A stretch of DNA of 64,000 nt from Caballeronia grimmiae (GCF_000698555.1 NZ_JFHE01000003.1:186001-250000); one strand, 5' to 3'; shown: positions 1-8,357, counted from the stretch's first letter. Notes: generated by a model from the letters alone, not told the origin. Numbers and translations are program-made.

Positions 1-285
1 TGGAGTTTGAGCGTCGCGGATCACGGCAAGGGCATCGCGCCGGTCGATCTCATCAAGGCGAGCCGGCCGTTCGTGCGGCTCGATCCGGCGCGCGGCGGCA
101 GCGGGCATAGCGGGCTGGGCCTTGCCATCGTCGAGCGGCTCGCGCGGCGCGCCGGCGGCGAATGCGAGATCGGCAATCATGCAGAAGGCGGCTTGCAGGT
201 GCGAATGAGCTTTCCGTTCGATGTCGCGACGCAGCCGGTCACGGAACGCCGCGCCGGATCGCAGCACGAGGAACGCGCGCTGTAG
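1..285 (+). CDS. Sensor histidine kinase, C-terminal end (partial)
   Basis: The reading frame is open from the first base of the window and ends at a TAG at 283-285, so only the last 94 residues are present. They form the end of a GHKL ATP-binding domain: the G1 box ADHGKGI, a lid stretch with RGGSGHSG, and the G2-type motif GLGLAIVERLARRAGG. This is typical of EnvZ-like kinases that phosphorylate an OmpR-type response regulator at the inner membrane. The sensor region, the phosphorylated histidine and the partner regulator lie outside the window, so the stimulus cannot be judged. The TTG near base 7 is internal and not a start. Confidence 0.85.
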   Translation, partial: WSLSVADHGKGIAPVDLIKASRPFVRLDPARGGSGHSGLGLAIVERLARRAGGECEIGNHAEGGLQVRMSFPFDVATQPVTERRAGSQHEERAL

Positions 286-297
286 CGAGGGGCGGCG

Positions 298-561
298 TCA
301 GTCGAACAGCGTTTCCAGCGCCGAAGCCGCCTCGCTGTCGACCGTGTTGTACGTCACCGTCGACGCTTCGAAGATGTAGTGCGTCGTGTACTTGCCGAGC
401 CGCGCGAGTATTTCTTCCTGAATCACTTCGGGCGCGAGGTTGATCTTGAGATACCACGCGGTGGAAGAGAGCCGCGTCTGGAACGACCCGTACTCGGCAA
501 GCAGTTGGTCGAACGTTTCAGCGTCCTGATCGCGGCACACGATGACCAGATTTCCCTTCAT
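298..561 (-). CDS. Small Cas2/SinR-like ferredoxin-fold protein
   Basis: 87 residues. The ATG at 561 is preceded by a clear GGGAGG ribosome-binding site, which decides the start. The predicted order beta-alpha-beta-beta-alpha-beta (NLVIVCRDQD, a helix, TAWYLKINL, a helix with EEILARL, YIFEAS) and the phrase TRLSSTAWYL resemble the short ferredoxin-like fold of Cas2-like and SinR-like proteins. No cas genes or CRISPR repeats are nearby, so a role in adaptation is unlikely. It stands alone between a histidine kinase end and a diguanylate cyclase gene. The gene itself is well supported; the fold is an inference from the sequence pattern and the function is unknown. Confidence 0.7.
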   Translation of the reverse strand: MKGNLVIVCRDQDAETFDQLLAEYGSFQTRLSSTAWYLKINLAPEVIQEEILARLGKYTTHYIFEASTVTYNTVDSEAASALETLFD

Positions 562-666
562 GCAATCCTCCCGGTGACGGCAAGCAATCGATATCCACAT
601 CGATGATACCTGCCCGCACGCGCACGCGCCCGGTTCACCGGCGCGCAGACGGCGCGACCGAAGCGC

Positions 667-2355
667 CTATTTGCCGGCGAGCCAGTTCTCGGGATGACGC
701 GCCGGCGGGACCGGATCGGCAGGGCGCACTTCACTGCGGTCACGCCCGCGCGACTTCGCTTCATAGAGCGCGAGATCGGCGCGAGAAAGAATCCATTCGA
801 GCGCGTCGCCGCCAGCCAGCTCCGTAATGCCGATGCTCACCGACAACTCCGCGTCGTCGGGCAGATGCGCGCAGTGCTCGTGATGGAAGCGCTTGCGCAG
901 CCGCTCGAGCACGGCTTGCGCGTCCGCGAGCGAAGTCTGCGGCAGGATGATGCCGAACTCCTCGCCGCCGAGCCGGCCGACGGCATCGCTCGGACGAAGC
1001 TGCGCCCGGCACACTTCCGCGAAATGCTCGAGCGCGCGGTCGCCGGAAGCATGGCCGTAGCGGTCGTTGATCTGCTTGAAGTGATCGAGATCGGCGATCG
1101 CCACCGATAGCGGGGCGCCCGCCGAACGCGCCAGCTCGACCTCGTGACGTAACGTATCGAGAAAATAGCGACGCGAAAGCGCGCCGGTCAGTGCATCGTG
1201 GCGGGCCTCGGCGGACAGCAGCGTATTGGCCGCCTGCAACTGCTCGGCGAGATCGCGGGTCGCGCGATGCAGCCGGCGCTCGCGGGAATACGACGTCGCG
1301 ATCACCACGGCCAGCGTCACTACGCCGAGCATCGTCAGAAAGACGAGCAGGCGGTCGCGATCATGGTTGCGGCTGATCTCCGGCCAGCTCGTGAGCGGAT
1401 GGATGATATGCGCCGACAGCCCGGAATTGAGTCCGGTGCGCTCGTCGTAGAGCGAGGGCGACGCGTCGCCGTTGGCGGTATAGAAGCCTTGCGCGAGCGT
1501 CGGGGCAAGCCACGGCGCGGCCTCGCGCATCCGCTCGCCGACCGGTGCGACGCGCAACGGCGGAAACGCGTCGCGGCGGTAATGCTCGAAGCGCTCGCCG
1601 GGCGTCATTCGGGCGACGGGGGCATCGGGCATTGCCTGATATTCGAGACGGCCGTCGTGAGCCATCACGACGACGCCGTTTTCATCGGTGACGAAGGTGC
1701 CCGCTCGCGACACCCAATGCCGCAACCGGTCGATGCTCACCTTCGCGATGACCGCGCCGACCAGCAGTCCGTCCTCGTACACCGGCGCGGCGATGAAGAT
1801 GCCCGGCTCGCCGGACAGCCTGCCGACGCCGTACATTTCCGCGAAACCGCCGAGCAGCGCCCGTCCGACGTAGGCGCGTGCGCTCATGTCATAGCCGATG
1901 AAGCTGTTCGGATCGGCCGCATTGCTCGACGCGATGCAGTATCCCCGGTCGTTGACGAGCCAGATCGAGTCGAGGCCGGAGAAGCCCTGGGCATCGTGCA
2001 GGAAGGCATCGACCTTGGCGAGGCTCGGCAAGGCCATCCATTGGGCGCGGCGGGCGGTTTCCGTCGCATTCGCGTTCAAGGCATAATGCCGCGATTCCGC
2101 GAGGGCGCGCTGCATCAGATCCATCTGCGCGAGCGTGGCCGGAATGGCGCGCGACATCGCCAGATCGCTCGCGATGATCTGCGCCATGTTGTCGACGATC
2201 GAAGCGGCCATCTGCCGCTCGGTGCGCACCGTCCCGGTCATCTCCTGTTGTACCATTCGGTCCGACAGCAGGCCGGCGGCGATCCAGCACGCGAGCACGA
2301 TCAGCGCGAGGCCGAGCGTCGCGATCACGCGGTGCAGGTTGAGCCTGTTCATCAT
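667..2355 (-). CDS. Membrane diguanylate cyclase with periplasmic Cache-type sensor
   Basis: About 562 residues. A first membrane helix near residues 10-33 (ATLGLALIVLACWIAAGLL) and a second near 335-355 (LLVFLTMLGVVTLAVVIATS) enclose a periplasmic region of about 300 residues with dCACHE character. The C-terminal GGDEF domain carries GGEEF, expected to be active in making cyclic di-GMP from two GTP, and an RPSD inhibitory site five residues before it, so product feedback is likely. An in-frame GTG at 2376 would add seven residues. I prefer the tandem ATG at 2355/2352, although neither start has a good ribosome site. Transcribed alone; the ligand is unknown. Confidence 0.9.
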   Translation of the reverse strand: MMNRLNLHRVIATLGLALIVLACWIAAGLLSDRMVQQEMTGTVRTERQMAASIVDNMAQIIASDLAMSRAIPATLAQMDLMQRALAESRHYALNANATETARRAQWMALPSLAKVDAFLHDAQGFSGLDSIWLVNDRGYCIASSNAADPNSFIGYDMSARAYVGRALLGGFAEMYGVGRLSGEPGIFIAAPVYEDGLLVGAVIAKVSIDRLRHWVSRAGTFVTDENGVVVMAHDGRLEYQAMPDAPVARMTPGERFEHYRRDAFPPLRVAPVGERMREAAPWLAPTLAQGFYTANGDASPSLYDERTGLNSGLSAHIIHPLTSWPEISRNHDRDRLLVFLTMLGVVTLAVVIATSYSRERRLHRATRDLAEQLQAANTLLSAEARHDALTGALSRRYFLDTLRHEVELARSAGAPLSVAIADLDHFKQINDRYGHASGDRALEHFAEVCRAQLRPSDAVGRLGGEEFGIILPQTSLADAQAVLERLRKRFHHEHCAHLPDDAELSVSIGITELAGGDALEWILSRADLALYEAKSRGRDRSEVRPADPVPPARHPENWLAGK

Positions 2356-3145
2356 GCGGCGGGTGCGAACGGTCACGCCGCACGCATCGGGCGCGAGTGA
2401 AGCGCGCCGCTCGCGGCGAACATGCCGGTCGCACGTCCGGACGCGCGCCAGGGCGCGCCGCCGTCAGTCGATGACCGGCTGATCGCCGGCATGGCCGCGC
2501 CGGGCGGCAGCGTGCGGCGGGCGCGTTCATTGCGTCGCGTCAGGGCTGCGGTCGCGGTCTGTGCATGCGCACCGGGCCGGGCGATGCGGCAGAAGCAGTC
2601 TCTCGAGTCTGTCGGACGGCCTTCCGACTTGATTTTGGCGTCACGCATTGCATCGGCGCTCAATTTATTGTTTGTGGTAAGCCAAGATTGGACGATGTTT
2701 TTAGTCGTCTATCAAGCGCCTTCTCGTCATGCGCGACGTCTGTCCAACACAACGCCATGCCGCGCCGCCGTGCTTGCGCGGAGCTTGCGCCGCGCTTGCC
2801 GCCGTGGCTGGCGGGCTCGAAGCGCGCCGGAATGCCGTTGCGCCACGCCGACGCTCCGGGGAACCGCGCCTTGATTTTTGCCTTCGTCGTGCCGAAGAGC
2901 AACAGAAGCATCGCATGAATGGGCGAAGTACGGGAGAGGAGGTTGTGCCCGTCATCGTGCATGGTGTAGTGTCGCTCGGTTCGGCGGGCCGCACCTGTAG
3001 TCGATTCGGCGGGCAGCCGCGTTGAATGCCGGGGCGCCGCGCAGCGGCCAACGGGAGGCCTCTGACCCGCGCGACGGCGCTGGCCGTCTCGAGCATTACC
3101 CGCGCCTCGCGCGGTTGGAACAAAGCCTTACGGGGAGGGCCTTGA
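2356..3145. other. Intergenic region, about 790 bases, no gene seen
   Basis: This stretch separates the divergent diguanylate cyclase and ABC transporter genes. I see no open frame with convincing coding character or ribosome site. Bases 2630-2715 are clearly more AT-rich than the surroundings and probably hold promoter elements. The last 80 bases before the permease start contain nested inverted repeats, listed separately. Confidence 0.5.
3067..3114 (+). promoter_or_regulatory. Nested inverted repeats in the leader of the ABC transporter operon
   Basis: Outer arms CCGCGCGA (3067-3074) and TCGCGCGG (3107-3114) enclose inner arms GACGGC (3073-3078) and GCCGTC (3083-3088) with a four-base loop. 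The structure ends about 30 bases before the permease ATG and leaves the ribosome site (GGGGAGGG) free. It could be a leader RNA element controlling the operon, but I could not match it to a known riboswitch, and GC-rich DNA yields such pairings by chance. Confidence 0.3.
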
Positions 3146-4897
3146 ATGGAATTTGGTTTCAATCTGAATCGCACGGCGAATGCGTCGGCGTGGCGGCTCC
3201 TGCCCAACCGGTGGGACTTCGTCGCGTTCCCGATGATCATCTGCATCATCGCGCTCGCCGCCGTCGGCTTTCACGAGACCCTCGCGCCGATCTCGACGCT
3301 GCAGACGCAGGCCATCTCCCTCGACCCCGCGAATCTCCCCGAATACGCGCTGCGCACGACGCTGCGCATGCTCGCGGCGATGGTTGCGTCGCTCATCTTC
3401 ACGCTCGTCTACGGCACGCTGGCGGCCAAGAGCCGGCGGGCGTCGATCGTGCTCGTGCCGATCCTCGACATCCTCCAGTCGGTGCCGGTGCTCGGCTACA
3501 TTTCCTTTACCGTCACGTTCTTTCTCGCGCTGTTCCCCGGGCGCGTGATCGGCGCGGAATGCGCGGCGATCTTCGCGATCTTCACGAGCCAGGCGTGGAA
3601 CATGACGTTCAGCTTCTATCAGTCGCTGCGCACGGTGCCGCGCGACCTGGACGAAGTGTCGCGCGGCTTTCATCTCACCAACTGGCAGCGCTTCTGGAAG
3701 CTCGAAGTGCCGTTCTCGATGCCCGGCCTCATCTGGAACATGATGATGTCGATGTCGGGCGGCTGGTTTTTCGTGGTCGCATCCGAGGCGATCACGGTCG
3801 GCAACCGCACCGTGGTGCTGCCGGGCATCGGCGCGTATCTGGCAGCCGCTATCGGCGAACGCAATCTTGGCGCGATCGGCTGGGTGATTTTGACGATGAC
3901 CATCGTGATCCTCGCATACGACCAGTTGATGTTCCGCCCGCTCGTCGCGTGGGCGGACAAGTTCCGCATGGAAAACACGAGTTCGGGCAATGCACCCGGA
4001 TCGTGGCTGCTCGACCTCATTCGCCGTACGCGCCTGATTCACCGGCTGCTCGTGCCGGCCGGATGGATTCTCTCGAAGGCGGCGCGCGTGCCGATCCGCC
4101 TGCCGTCGATTCAACGCGTGCGCCTGCCGTTGCGCGCGCCGCTGCAGTCGACGCGCGCGGGCGATATTGCGTGGGGCGCGGTCGTGCTGGTGCTGACGGT
4201 GTTCGTCGTGTGGAAAGTGGTGTCGTTCGTCGCGACGGGCGTCACGTGGGGCGAAGTGGGCCACGTGTTCGTGCTCGGCTTCATCACGCTGATTCGCGTG
4301 GTGGTGCTGATCGCGATTGCATCGGTCGTGTGGGTGCCGGTCGGCGTGCTGATCGGGCTGCGTCCCGCGCTCGCCGAAAAATTCCAGCCGCTCGCGCAGT
4401 TCCTCGCGGCGTTTCCGGCGAACCTGCTGTTTCCGGTGTTCGTCGTGGCGATCGTGCGCTGGCATCTGAACCCGGACATCTGGCTTTCGCCGCTCATTGT
4501 GCTCGGGACGCAGTGGTATATCCTGTTCAACGTGATCGCGGGCGCGTCGGCCTATCCGAACGATTATCGAGAAGCCGCGACCAACTTCCAGATTCGCGGG
4601 TGGCAGTGGTGGAAGAAGGTCATGCTGCCCGGCATCTTCCCTTACTACATCACCGGCGCGATCACTGCGTCGGGCGGCGCGTGGAACGCGAGCATCGTCG
4701 CGGAAGCGGTGTCGTGGGGCGATACGAAGGTCGTCGCGCACGGCCTCGGCGCGTATATCGCGCAGACCACCGCCAATGGCGACTATCCGAAGATCATTCT
4801 CGGCATCGCCGTGATGTCGCTCTTCGTGACGTTGTTCAACCGATTGTTGTGGCGTCCGCTGTACGCCTACGCCGAAGCCAGGCTTCGACTGGATTAA
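3146..4897 (+). CDS. ABC transporter permease with two fused permease domains (anion type)
   Basis: 583 residues with a strong GGGGAGGG ribosome site before the ATG. Two BPD_transp_1 (binding-protein-dependent permease) domains lie in one chain, roughly residues 60-275 and 350-575. Each carries the EAA-type loop that contacts the ATPase (DEVSRGFHLTNWQRFWKLEVP near 170-190; YREAATNFQIRGWQWWKKV near 475-493). This matches the duplicated-permease anion transporters of the nitrate/sulfonate/taurine class. The ATPase gene follows 12 bases later. No substrate-binding protein gene is in the window, so the substrate is unknown and the binding protein must be elsewhere or absent. Confidence 0.9.
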   Translation: MEFGFNLNRTANASAWRLLPNRWDFVAFPMIICIIALAAVGFHETLAPISTLQTQAISLDPANLPEYALRTTLRMLAAMVASLIFTLVYGTLAAKSRRASIVLVPILDILQSVPVLGYISFTVTFFLALFPGRVIGAECAAIFAIFTSQAWNMTFSFYQSLRTVPRDLDEVSRGFHLTNWQRFWKLEVPFSMPGLIWNMMMSMSGGWFFVVASEAITVGNRTVVLPGIGAYLAAAIGERNLGAIGWVILTMTIVILAYDQLMFRPLVAWADKFRMENTSSGNAPGSWLLDLIRRTRLIHRLLVPAGWILSKAARVPIRLPSIQRVRLPLRAPLQSTRAGDIAWGAVVLVLTVFVVWKVVSFVATGVTWGEVGHVFVLGFITLIRVVVLIAIASVVWVPVGVLIGLRPALAEKFQPLAQFLAAFPANLLFPVFVVAIVRWHLNPDIWLSPLIVLGTQWYILFNVIAGASAYPNDYREAATNFQIRGWQWWKKVMLPGIFPYYITGAITASGGAWNASIVAEAVSWGDTKVVAHGLGAYIAQTTANGDYPKIILGIAVMSLFVTLFNRLLWRPLYAYAEARLRLD

Positions 4898-4909
4898 GGA
4901 CGAATTCCG

Positions 4910-6280
4910 ATGCAGAACCTCAAGAACACGCAGACGCCCGGCGCGCAGACCGCTCCGCGCACGGGCGCGGCCGCAACGCCGGCGAAGCCGCCGCATCCGG
5001 GCGCCGAAATCCTGCGCGTGCAGAACGTCAGCCGCGGCTTTAACAAGACGCAGGGCGAACTGCTCGTGCTCGACGACGCGAACCTCTCCTTGCGTCAGGG
5101 CGAAATCGTCGGCTTGCTGGGGCGCTCGGGATCGGGCAAGTCGACGCTGCTGCGCATCATCGCCGGCTTGATCGAACCGACCGCCGGCGAAGTCACGTAT
5201 CTCAACGAGCCGTTGCGCGGCCCGGCGAAGGGCGTCGCGATGGTGTTTCAGACCTTCGCACTGTTCCCGTGGCTGACCGTGCTGCAGAACGTGGAAGCGG
5301 GTCTCGAAGCGCAGGGAGTCGGCGCGCGGGAGCGTCGTGAACGGGCGCTGGCCGCGATCGATCTGATCGGCCTCGACGGTTTCGAGAACGCCTATCCGCG
5401 CGAGCTGTCCGGCGGCATGCGCCAGCGCGTGGGCTTTGCGCGCGCGCTCGTCGTCGATCCGACGCTGCTGCTGATGGACGAACCGTTTTCCGCGCTCGAC
5501 GTGCTGACCGCCGAAAACCTGCGCACGGACCTGCTGGACCTGTGGACGCAGGGGCGGCTGCCGATCAAGTCGGTGTTGATCGTCACGCACAACATCGAGG
5601 AAGCGGTGTTCATGTGCGACCGGATTCTGGTGCTGTCGTCGAATCCGGGGCGCGTGATGGCCGAAATCAAGGTGCCGTTCAAGCATCCGCGCAACCGGCT
5701 CGATCCGGCGTTCCGCCGCCTCGTCGACGACATCTACGCGAAGATGACCGCGCGCCAGCTCGATGAATCGAAGAAGAAGGGGCTGGAGCTTGGAAGCTGG
5801 CTGCCGTCGGTGTCGACGAACCTGATGGCCGGGCTCATCGAAACGCTGGCTGCGGAGCCGTATCACGGGCGCGCGGACATGCCGGAAATTGCGCGGTCGC
5901 TGCATCTCGAAGTGGACGATCTCTTTCCGATCGCGGAAGTGCTCCAGCATCTCGGCTTCGCGGACGTGCGCGAGGGCGACATCTATCTGACGCCGCAGGC
6001 GCGCGTGTTCGCGGAATTCGGCACGCAGGAACGCAAGATGATGTTCGCGGAACATCTTTTGAGGCACGTGCCGCTTGCCGCGCGGATCAAGAAGGTGCTC
6101 AACGAGCGGCCGGGGCATCGCGCGCCGCGCGTGCGCTTCGAACAGGAACTGGAGGACTTTCTCTCCGATAAGGCCGCGCAGGAGACGCTGGATGCGGTCA
6201 TCGACTGGGGACGGTATGGGGAAATCTTCTCGTACAACGACCAGACGGAGATGCTCAGTCTGGAGGATGTGGAAGGTTAG
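4910..6280 (+). CDS. ABC transporter ATPase with AAA-associated C-terminal domain
   Basis: 456 residues; the natural partner of the duplicated permease upstream, probably co-transcribed. The nucleotide-binding domain (about residues 30-270) has Walker A GLLGRSGSGKST, the Q-loop in MVFQTFALFPWL, signature LSGGMRQRVGFARAL, Walker B LLLMDEPFSALD and the switch histidine in IVTHNIEEAV. It belongs to the nitrate/sulfonate/bicarbonate (TauB/SsuB-like) family. A C-terminal extension of about 150 residues (from LMAGLIETLAAEPYHGR onward) matches the AAA-associated domain found with this transporter type and is probably regulatory. A terminator hairpin follows at 6303. Confidence 0.92.
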   Translation: MQNLKNTQTPGAQTAPRTGAAATPAKPPHPGAEILRVQNVSRGFNKTQGELLVLDDANLSLRQGEIVGLLGRSGSGKSTLLRIIAGLIEPTAGEVTYLNEPLRGPAKGVAMVFQTFALFPWLTVLQNVEAGLEAQGVGARERRERALAAIDLIGLDGFENAYPRELSGGMRQRVGFARALVVDPTLLLMDEPFSALDVLTAENLRTDLLDLWTQGRLPIKSVLIVTHNIEEAVFMCDRILVLSSNPGRVMAEIKVPFKHPRNRLDPAFRRLVDDIYAKMTARQLDESKKKGLELGSWLPSVSTNLMAGLIETLAAEPYHGRADMPEIARSLHLEVDDLFPIAEVLQHLGFADVREGDIYLTPQARVFAEFGTQERKMMFAEHLLRHVPLAARIKKVLNERPGHRAPRVRFEQELEDFLSDKAAQETLDAVIDWGRYGEIFSYNDQTEMLSLEDVEG

Positions 6281-6302
6281 GGGTTCTGTTTGATTCGATC
6301 AG

Positions 6303-6338
6303 AAAGCGCGGTGGCCGGGGACGGCGCCGCGCTTTTTT
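6303..6338 (+). terminator. Rho-independent terminator after the ABC transporter operon
   Basis: Arms AAAGCGCGG (6303-6311) and CCGCGCTTT (6327-6335) with a GC-rich loop, ending in a run of six T. It starts about 20 bases after the ATPase stop codon. The motif GAAAGCGCGGT at 6302-6312 recurs in the hairpin after hicB at 7073-7083. Confidence 0.75.
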
Positions 6339-6451
6339 GCGTTGGGATTGGCCGAATGGCTGAGTGTCGGCAAACAGCAAGGCGACATACATTTTCATCT
6401 CCGATACTGTGCCGTGTGTGTAAAACTACACACGCGGCATCCGAAGAAGAG

Positions 6452-6646
6452 ATGAATTCATCAACCCTGATACGGATGCGCATGGAGATTGGCTGGCAAC
6501 TGATGCGCATCAGTGGCAGTCACCACACTTTCAAACATCCAAACGCGAACAAGCTGGTAACCGTGCCGCATCCGAAGAAGGATCTGAGCATCGGGACATA
6601 TAGACCGATCCTCAAACGCGCTGGCTTGCTGGACCGTCGGCACTGA
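6452..6646 (+). CDS. hicA: HicA-family mRNA interferase toxin
   Basis: 64 residues starting MNSSTLIR with a purine-rich GAAGAAGAG site before the ATG. The double-stranded-RNA-binding-like HicA fold is recognisable from GSHHTFKHP, with the catalytic histidine, and VTVPHPKKDLSIGT. HicA toxins cleave mRNA and are neutralised by HicB. The N-terminal stretch RMRMEIGW departs from the usual residues before GW, so the toxin may be diverged. The hicB gene follows 15 bases later. The gene looks more AT-rich than its neighbours, which suggests acquisition by transfer. Confidence 0.9.
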   Translation: MNSSTLIRMRMEIGWQLMRISGSHHTFKHPNANKLVTVPHPKKDLSIGTYRPILKRAGLLDRRH

Positions 6647-6661
6647 ACGGAGAAACTGGAC

Positions 6662-7063
6662 ATGAAATCTCCCATCGCTATCCACAAGGACGAAGGGAGC
6701 GTCTACGGCGTGATCGTCCCGGACATTCCCGGCGTTTTCTCTTGGGGCGAGACCATCGACCACGCAATCGACAATACGAAAGAGGCCATCTTCGGCCACG
6801 TCGCAACGTTGATAGAACTCGGGGAAGAAGTCGGCATCACAAATTCGTCGATGGACGAACTGATTACCCACCCCGACTACGAAGGCGCCATCTGGGCCTT
6901 CGTCGAAGTCGATCTCTCGAAGCTCGACTCGAAGCCCGAGCGCATCAACATCAGCTTGCCGCGTTTCGTACTGCACAAGATCGACAGTTACGTCGAAGCC
7001 CGGCACGAGACGCGCAGCGGCTTTCTCGCGCGTGCCGCGCTGGAAGCGATCGCGCACGGCTGA
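6662..7063 (+). CDS. hicB: HicB-family antitoxin
   Basis: 133 residues. The N-terminal half is a HicB-like partial RNase H fold (YGVIVPDIPGVFSWGET, then DNTKEAIFGHV). The C-terminal part (PERINISLPRFVLHKIDSYVE with RSGFLARAALEA) is a ribbon-helix-helix-type DNA-binding domain. HicB binds HicA and represses the shared promoter, so the pair is expected to autoregulate from the short region before hicA. At 133 residues it is a full-length antitoxin. It is very likely functional together with the upstream toxin. Confidence 0.92.
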   Translation: MKSPIAIHKDEGSVYGVIVPDIPGVFSWGETIDHAIDNTKEAIFGHVATLIELGEEVGITNSSMDELITHPDYEGAIWAFVEVDLSKLDSKPERINISLPRFVLHKIDSYVEARHETRSGFLARAALEAIAHG

Positions 7064-7072
7064 CCCATGCGA

Positions 7073-7107
7073 GAAAGCGCGGTCCCGTTACCGGGAACCG
7101 CGCTTTC
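7073..7107. terminator. Long hairpin between hicB and the convergent lipoprotein genes
   Basis: Arms GAAAGCGCGG (7073-7082) and CCGCGCTTTC (7098-7107), extended by TCCCG (7083-7087) and CGGGA (7092-7096) around a TTAC loop. There is no clear T-run on either side, so termination is inferred from position. It lies between two converging transcription units and shares its outer arm with the hairpin before hicA. Confidence 0.5.
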
Positions 7108-7128
7108 GTCTTCACACCCGAGCAGTCA

Positions 7129-7653
7129 TTACTGCAGCGTGCCCCAGCGCTCGACGGCAGGCTCGGCGGACGCCCATTTCCATCCTTCGCTCTGCTTGCA
7201 TGTGGTCGCGAGGAACCAGTCCGCATGCGCATCGGGCTCGTCGCCGTCCGCGACGGAGAACGCGAACTCCTTGCAACTCGCGAGCGCGTTGTCGAACACG
7301 CGCAGCACGCGGACGTCGCCGTGGCCGTTCTCGATCGGCAGCGTGTGCTTGACCTTCCACGGGCGCGTTTCGCCCACCGCCGAGTCGCCCGCCGTCGCCG
7401 CGATCGCCATTTGCTGATCGGTATGGAGCGATTTGGACACGCGCTTGACGGCTTCGTCCGTGGCGGCCTGCACCGCGATACCCACGCCGATACCGATTGC
7501 CGGATTGGTCGTGACCGCGCCCGTCGCCACGCCCGCGACCGCGCCGGTCGCCGCGCCGATCGACGCGCATCCGCTCATGGCCGCGCACGCCGCTGCAACG
7601 GCGGCCAGAAGCGCAAGGCGCAGCGCCGCCGGATTCATCAGCCGCACCGTCAT
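7129..7653 (-). CDS. Lipoprotein, second of a tandem paralogous pair
   Basis: 174 residues. The ATG at 7653 overlaps the stop of the upstream gene (ATGA), so the two are translationally coupled. A lipoprotein signal ends at the lipobox AMSGC near residue 31. A glycine/alanine-rich, glycine-zipper-like stretch follows (GAATGAVAGVATGAV). The tail WKWASAEPAVERWGTLQ closely matches the tail of the neighbouring paralogue. Function unknown; the protein is probably anchored in the inner or outer membrane. An in-frame ATG at 7638 is an alternative start. Confidence 0.8.
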   Translation of the reverse strand: MTVRLMNPAALRLALLAAVAAACAAMSGCASIGAATGAVAGVATGAVTTNPAIGIGVGIAVQAATDEAVKRVSKSLHTDQQMAIAATAGDSAVGETRPWKVKHTLPIENGHGDVRVLRVFDNALASCKEFAFSVADGDEPDAHADWFLATTCKQSEGWKWASAEPAVERWGTLQ

Positions 7654-8204
7654 TGCAACGAGCCCCAGCGCGGCGTGGCAGGTTCCGCCGACGCCCACTT
7701 CCACTTGTTGCCATCTCGGCAGACGGACGCGACGTAAAACGCGCTGTCGGCGGCGCGATCCGTGGTGGCGTCGCGATCGACGGAAAACACGATTTCCTTG
7801 CAATCCAGCGTGCCGCTGCTGATCGCGCGGCTGACGGTCACGCGGCCTTTCTCGTCTGCTTCGAGCGGGATCGAGTGGACCGACACCCACGGCGCAACCG
7901 CGCCGACGCCGAGCGGGCCCGCAGCCGCGGCGATTTTGTCCTGGGTATCCGTGTGAATGACACGTTGCGTGTACTGCACGCCCGCGCGTGCCGCCGCGAC
8001 TGCGCCCAGACCGATGCCGGTGGCGACCGCCGCGTTGTCCGTCACCTTCGCGGCGATGGCCGCGCCCGCGATACCCGCGCCCGCCGTCGCGCCTTCACTG
8101 TAAAGCGAGTTACACCCGCTCAAGGTCAGGCACGCGATGGCGCCGGAGACGATCGCGGTGAGCGCGGCGACGCGACGGCCGCGCCGGGGGACACAGATCT
8201 GCAT
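7650..8204 (-). CDS. Lipoprotein, first of a tandem paralogous pair
   Basis: 184 residues. The lipoprotein signal has the lipobox LTLSGC near residue 31, so the mature protein begins at that cysteine. A glycine/alanine-rich region follows (GAGIAGAAIAAK), then a domain with two cysteines (DCKEIVFSV and VASVCRDGNKWKW) that are also present in the downstream paralogue (SCKEFAFSV and ATTCKQSEGWKW). The conserved pair could form a disulfide in the periplasm. Function unknown. It heads a two-gene operon whose promoter should lie in 8205-8468. Confidence 0.8.
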   Translation of the reverse strand: MQICVPRRGRRVAALTAIVSGAIACLTLSGCNSLYSEGATAGAGIAGAAIAAKVTDNAAVATGIGLGAVAAARAGVQYTQRVIHTDTQDKIAAAAGPLGVGAVAPWVSVHSIPLEADEKGRVTVSRAISSGTLDCKEIVFSVDRDATTDRAADSAFYVASVCRDGNKWKWASAEPATPRWGSLQ

Positions 8205-8357
8205 GTTGCTTTTCCTTCGTCTGCCGTTTTTCTAACGATGCGATCGAACGCACGCGGCTAAGTCTTGTTCCGAACGATTGCCCGCGACGAGCGAACAGGC
8301 GCGACGCATCGCGGGCTTCGCGCATTTTGAAGCAAGCCTCTAATTACCGGTGCGGGA

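Noticed and set aside
298-561. CRISPR-Cas locus suggested by the Cas2-like protein
   Set aside because: No repeat array and no cas1 or effector genes anywhere in the window.
1198-2400. Long plus-strand open frame antisense to the diguanylate cyclase
   Set aside because: GC-rich codon bias leaves the opposite strand open. The minus strand encodes a recognisable Cache-GGDEF protein; the plus frame has no domain and is Arg-rich.
2635-2655. TTGGCGTCACGCATTGCA as a sigma-54 promoter
   Set aside because: The GG-GC spacing is 11, not 10, and sigma-54 does not tolerate this.
2940-3145. Guanidine or manganese riboswitch before the ABC transporter
   Set aside because: I found none of the conserved core motifs of these classes; only unassigned inverted repeats remain.
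3128-6118. Minus-strand frame of about 1000 codons under the ABC transporter genes
   Set aside because: Its composition (His/Arg/Asp-rich, no domains) is typical of a shadow frame; the plus strand carries full permease and ATPase motifs.
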